Shown here one piece after another: positions 60,017 through 64,000 of a DNA stretch of 64,000 nucleotides (the first letter of the stretch is position 1; every line of letters starts with the position of its first letter). The position numbers were made by a program, and so were the translations under genes. The notes under the pieces are model-generated. The model saw nothing but the letters and a program-made list of their open reading frames with translations. It ran no database searches and was not told the origin of the DNA. The stretch is from Craspedostauros australis (Eukaryota; Bacillariophyta; Bacillariophyceae; Mastogloiales; Achnanthaceae), in the NCBI GenBank assembly GCA_026770025.1, contig JAMXDE010000003.1, positions 930,001 through 994,000 on the forward strand, written 5' to 3'.

Positions 60017-61404
60017 TGTCGGACTGCTCGATAACGTGATGTGTGCTGCGAAACGTGAAATGCGATTGATGGGACGAAGTGCGATGCAGACAGTTCGTGC
60101 AGCAGAGTATGAGTAATGAGAGAGGATGAGACCGTGTGTATGTTTATGCTCACACCCTGAATGTTTCGCCACACCTCTTCTCGGCGACTCACGCGTTGCA
60201 GAAATACAGACGCAAACTGTTGGGGAACTTGGTTGTTTGTGGTGAGCTTTTCGACTTGCGCTCTCCTTGTGGTGTCGAACGCATTTTCACTGTTGTCGGA
60301 ATTGTGAGATCAAGAATAGCAAGGACGCTCCACGACATCCCGACTAAAGTAACCGGGCCTTTTTGTTTACAACGACAGTAAATTACGCTTTGTGTTGGTC
60401 GGGCGGCATAATCACGTCCACCGATTCATTGCTTCGTGAACCATGGTGAGCCACTTGTGACATTCGGACATACTCGAGTCGACACCGGTCGTTGTCTTTC
60501 GCGATGGCTCCTCCGTTTGACGTATCGCAGTTGCTTGTATCAATTGGGACCAAAACCGAATAAAACAGCGAACAGGCGCTTACTTGGGCCGTCGGAGAAG
60601 CACGGACTCAGAATGGCGAAACATGACCATGTTCTGCGACTTCAACGCCGCCCACGCAGCGGATACTCTTTTCAAGCGATTCCGGTGTCCCTGGGTGGCG
60701 AAGCTCTGTGGTGACGGGCAGGCCATCTCATCCCACCAACCACAGCGCCGTGTCCACGAGCTCTGGATCGTTATGGCGACATGTGAACACATGACACGTC
60801 TCGTCCAGAGGAGTTGCGACAATCAACGACCTTAGACACTCGGCAGCAAGTCGGGGTTCCCTTTAACCAATCACATGTCAGCAATTTTGTATCACGACAT
60901 TAGTAAAAGGCCATGCGGAGTTGTTGTGTTTGGCATCAATTTCTCCCTTTAGAAAACCTTGAGTTGCAACAGAGGAACTCCCGACATTCCTGACAAAGCG
61001 CTCGACAAAGCGCCAGACAAAGCGCTCTAAAGTCCCGACAATGACACATGATATCATGAGTTTATCAATTTAGTCGTGATGACCCGTGAAACATCAATAG
61101 TCAAATACACAGCCTTTGATATAATGGATGAGGCCTGTTGGGTCGTACTCGACATTTTGCCGCGCGACCCAGCATAGCGAGGTACATTTGTCGTACTATT
61201 AGTAGTACGAGTTATGGCTGCATACTCGTAGATGGGGCGTTGGCCACTCGCCGCGGAGCGAGCTGCAACAGGGACCGCAATCGTTCATCGACCTTGTGAT
61301 CTCTCCCCTTCCTCCACGCGGCGGCGGCAACAAGTGTCAAGGTTGTCGCTGAAGAGATCGCACGTTGCAAACACACCGTGAGCTAGTCCAGAGATAACCT
61401 GGCT
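60017..61404. other. Intergenic region between two tandem ATPase genes
   Basis: No supported gene. Contains a 12-base tandem repeat at 60992-61027 and AT-rich sequence. It holds the upstream region of the full-length ATPase and the 3' flank of the partial ATPase to the right. Confidence 0.45.
60992..61027. repeat. GACAAAGCGCTC 12-base tandem repeat
   Basis: Three consecutive units (the middle one ends CCA in place of CTC). Minor tandem duplication in an intergenic region. Confidence 0.8.
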
Positions 61405-64000
61405 TTACAACGCATCGAAGTTCACCTCCGCCATGATCTTGTGTGCAGTAGTTACACACATGCGAGTGGCTGCAGTGTGCTTCATCATGCTTCGTTTCCG
61501 CCGTCGGCCGGTGCCCATTCCTCTACGCGTATCACCACCGACGCTGTCCTCAATCATGCCTCTATCAAGCAAGATTGGATATTTCTCCAGCAAGTGCTCC
61601 ACCTTTGCCTTTGCTCCCCACTCGTTGTACAGCGAGATGGCATTTCCCAGATACTGTCGTGGCCAGTAGGACTCTATATCGTCTTCGCCCGTGCTGTTTG
61701 CTTTCCCCATCTCAATCTTTGCGCTGTGGTTGCTATCACCGGGTTTTGACTCGCGCGCAGCGTTGATCGGCGGTTGATTATTCAGAAAATATTCGGCGGC
61801 AAGCTCATTTGCCAGCGCTGTCTCATGGATATGACCAGAGCGAGCAGAGAACGAGATAGCCTTGTCGTAAGCTGCCTTTACAGCCTCTTCTGATTCCTTT
61901 CCAGAAGCCGCCATGGCATCTGCTTGCATGATCATGTACCGATGGAGAGAAGTTCCACCCTTGGTTTCGATGAATCCTCTCATGATTCGTATGTGTTGAT
62001 TCGAGCGGCGGTAGTACTTCCGTCGTTTTCGGCTGTTGGGGGCGATTCGCTGAGCCAACCTCGACATGGTGAGTCCGGAATGGAATGCCTTGAGAGATAG
62101 GACCATCATTGAATGCTCTGCCTTGCAAAGATGCTCAAGTGGACCGATGCACTTCTTTGCCACCTGTAGTTCGCCAAAGTATGTTGCCAACTGCATGCAA
62201 CCCCAAAACTTGTACATCCACTTGATCCATTCTGAAGGATCAGTATCTTTCACCGATATCGAGTCAACCAGACTCTTCCAGTTTTCTTGCGTCAATGATA
62301 CTGTGAGATCGTTCTTGCCGCACAAGATCATCGACATATCGTGGGCAGGCACACAGATATCTTCTAAGATCTTGAGGCCGTAGTGTTGTGCTTGCCCAAG
62401 CAATGATTTCATCACTCGACACAGTGGGATGAGAGGTAAACCAGCCGCAGATGCGAGGATCAAACTAATTGCCCAGCATCGGTATGCTGACTCCGGGTCG
62501 CCTGTTTCCATTGCATCTTGCTGGCCTCGACGTAGATCGGCCAAGCACACGTGAACAGGCTGGGACCACGAGTCAACGAAGGTTTCCATCGCCAAAATGT
62601 AACGACCAAAGAGGTATTTGGACTCAGTTACATCGATAATACGCCTCGACAAGGCAGCCAGCCGTTTGCCCAGACGTATCTTCTTGAAGACATTCATGAA
62701 GATGATTCCAGCACAACAGAAGGCGTAGGCACCTTCTGCGCATAGACCATGTTTCAGTGTGAGCCGAACTTGTCGGAACAGAATGAAAATCAATGTCCCA
62801 ATCTGGTTCGAGCAGTGAGCTGAGAAACCTGCATGCTCCAATATCTCCATTGTCAGCTTCATCTTGGGGTTCATCGTGACGGAGAGGTTCATGACCTCGT
62901 CGTCCGTGTGTTTGGAGAAGTAGGCATTGATCTTCTGAAAATCCCTGAGAGCGAGGAATAAGTGATTCCTCACAGGGACTGTCTCCAACAGCTTGAGTGA
63001 TTGGAGCTGGAGATCCAACGACTCTTTGAATCGTTCCAAGCGATTCAATGCCTTGGCTAATGACAAGTTCATCAAGATCTTGTCCTCCATGGCCTGATCC
63101 GATCTCGTCACGATGGTCTGACACAGCATCAGTCCCTTATCGTAGTTGCCGAGGGTCAGCTCGGTCTCAGATAGGCTATGATACACATCCCTGCATAGAT
63201 TGTGCTGCGTCTTCCATGGATCAGCAATCTTGATTTCAAGATTCGTCAAGGCTCGGTTCAGATACTTCACTGCTGGAACGAGTGCAGTGACACTAATCGC
63301 GAGCTGTCCTGCCTTGAGGTTGAGATGGACGAGATCGATGGCTGGGATGATATGATCAGAGACCGTGAGCGACGACACGTTCTCGAGGTGGTCCGCAGCC
63401 ATGAACCACATCCAGTCTTCACCCAGCATGGGATCAGATGCGATCTCCATGAGATACTTGCCAATCCGATACTTCATTCGGTCCAGCTCGTCGCCTGGAG
63501 GGGTCAACGAGAAGGCTGCCTGTTGAATTCGGTCATGGGCGAAGCGGAATGTCGCGCCCGAGTCGACAAGGCGCTGTGTCCGGTCTGTGTCCGCCTCGAT
63601 TCTCTCTAGCAGCTCCTCTTTCACTGCCATGCTCAATGCTTCACCGACACTCATCTCCGCCACTGCCAGGGTATTCCTTGTGCCAGCATCAGCTGCTTGA
63701 TGTACCTGACGCCCCTCCATTTCCCAATCCACCAGCGTCTCCAATAGAGACTGACGGAACGTCGATCGTAGAAACGACGCCATCTGCAAACACTTTTGCA
63801 TATCCTCTGGCAGTGAATACAGCTTCGATATGATCAGGTCAACCACATTCGCCGATAGGTCCATTTCGTCAGCTGCCCGCTTTTCATCCCATTCCCACTG
63901 CATCGTTTGGATGCTGCACGTGAGAACCTTGCGACGGCGCAATCCCTCCAACGCTTGAATGATGTAGAACACGTTGCCTTGCGTCTTGTCATGAAGCAGC
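61405..64000 (-). CDS. STAND-type ATPase, partial at the right edge
   Basis: The frame is open to base 64000 (upstream codons read LLHDKTQGNVFYI), so the 5' end with the P-loop is outside. The visible 865 or so residues match the full copy from the KTGGNPFFV position onwards, for example YNKTGGNPFFVQRFLHSL against DKTQGNVFYIIQALEGL, then FRFAHDRIQQAAFSL, YRIGKYLMEI, ELTLGNYDKGL and the end SLYNEWGAKAKVEHLLEKYP. The C-terminus diverges and has a basic tail (GTGRRRKRSMMKH). It belongs to the same family as, but is a distant paralogue of, the gene at 55934-60016. Tandem and in the same orientation. Confidence 0.85.
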   Translation of the reverse strand, partial: LLHDKTQGNVFYIIQALEGLRRRKVLTCSIQTMQWEWDEKRAADEMDLSANVVDLIISKLYSLPEDMQKCLQMASFLRSTFRQSLLETLVDWEMEGRQVHQAADAGTRNTLAVAEMSVGEALSMAVKEELLERIEADTDRTQRLVDSGATFRFAHDRIQQAAFSLTPPGDELDRMKYRIGKYLMEIASDPMLGEDWMWFMAADHLENVSSLTVSDHIIPAIDLVHLNLKAGQLAISVTALVPAVKYLNRALTNLEIKIADPWKTQHNLCRDVYHSLSETELTLGNYDKGLMLCQTIVTRSDQAMEDKILMNLSLAKALNRLERFKESLDLQLQSLKLLETVPVRNHLFLALRDFQKINAYFSKHTDDEVMNLSVTMNPKMKLTMEILEHAGFSAHCSNQIGTLIFILFRQVRLTLKHGLCAEGAYAFCCAGIIFMNVFKKIRLGKRLAALSRRIIDVTESKYLFGRYILAMETFVDSWSQPVHVCLADLRRGQQDAMETGDPESAYRCWAISLILASAAGLPLIPLCRVMKSLLGQAQHYGLKILEDICVPAHDMSMILCGKNDLTVSLTQENWKSLVDSISVKDTDPSEWIKWMYKFWGCMQLATYFGELQVAKKCIGPLEHLCKAEHSMMVLSLKAFHSGLTMSRLAQRIAPNSRKRRKYYRRSNQHIRIMRGFIETKGGTSLHRYMIMQADAMAASGKESEEAVKAAYDKAISFSARSGHIHETALANELAAEYFLNNQPPINAARESKPGDSNHSAKIEMGKANSTGEDDIESYWPRQYLGNAISLYNEWGAKAKVEHLLEKYPILLDRGMIEDSVGGDTRRGMGTGRRRKRSMMKHTAATRMCVTTAHKIMAEVNFDAL

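Overview
The window is eukaryotic nuclear DNA and most likely comes from a diatom, probably a pennate one. Several proteins carry N-terminal signal sequences followed by Phe-based cleavage motifs (RATAF, VRAFSVP, AASGF, VDGF), the ASAFAP-like plastid import signal of algae with secondary red plastids. There are few, short GT-AG introns, bestrophin-like channels, a Ty1/copia element with a diatom-style gag-pol, and large AAA/STAND-type ATPases. The species cannot be fixed from sequence alone.

Layout, left to right. (1) 1-1101 is the 3' end of a STAND-type ATPase gene. (2) 2543-5680 (-) is a P-loop NTPase joined to a restriction-endonuclease-like end, resembling Crinkler-RHS proteins. (3) 6190-7215 (-) is a plastid-type atypical SDR. 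(4) 7746-15073 (-) is best read as one five-exon gene. It encodes a secreted protein of about 2121 residues that joins a DUF1800 region to a DUF1501 region, two families usually encoded by neighbouring bacterial genes. (5) 17078-18775 (-) is a plastid-type EamA transporter. (6) 19730-20176 (+) is a small two-exon gene for a Pcc1/LAGE3-like KEOPS subunit. (7) 20462-24048 holds two head-to-head bestrophin-like genes sharing a 1 kb promoter region with clustered TGACGT elements. (8) 24285-24863 (-) is unknown. (9) 25262-27385 (-) is a vWA / alpha-kinase protein.

29324-38582 is a 9.26 kb Ty1/copia retrotransposon. Its two LTRs look identical, it is flanked by AGACA repeats, and it has one intact 2397-codon gag-pol frame. 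Its untranslated leader is packed with small hairpins. 40062-48117 holds two paralogous secreted proteins with a shared cysteine-containing domain and long Ser/Asn/Gly tails. Similar sequence upstream and downstream of both indicates a tandem segmental duplication.

49106-52107 (+) is a two-exon TB2/DP1/HVA22-like membrane protein, 52485-53756 (-) a SAM methyltransferase, and 54200-55639 (+) a GT61-like glycosyltransferase. 55934-60016 (-) is a full-length STAND-type ATPase, and 61405-64000 (-) a third member cut by the right edge.

The plastid-type genes (SDR, EamA transporter, two bestrophins) form a loose functional theme. Three members of one ATPase family, the tandem secreted proteins and the young retroelement show a locus shaped by duplication and transposition. 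I saw no rRNA, convincing tRNA or CRISPR array.
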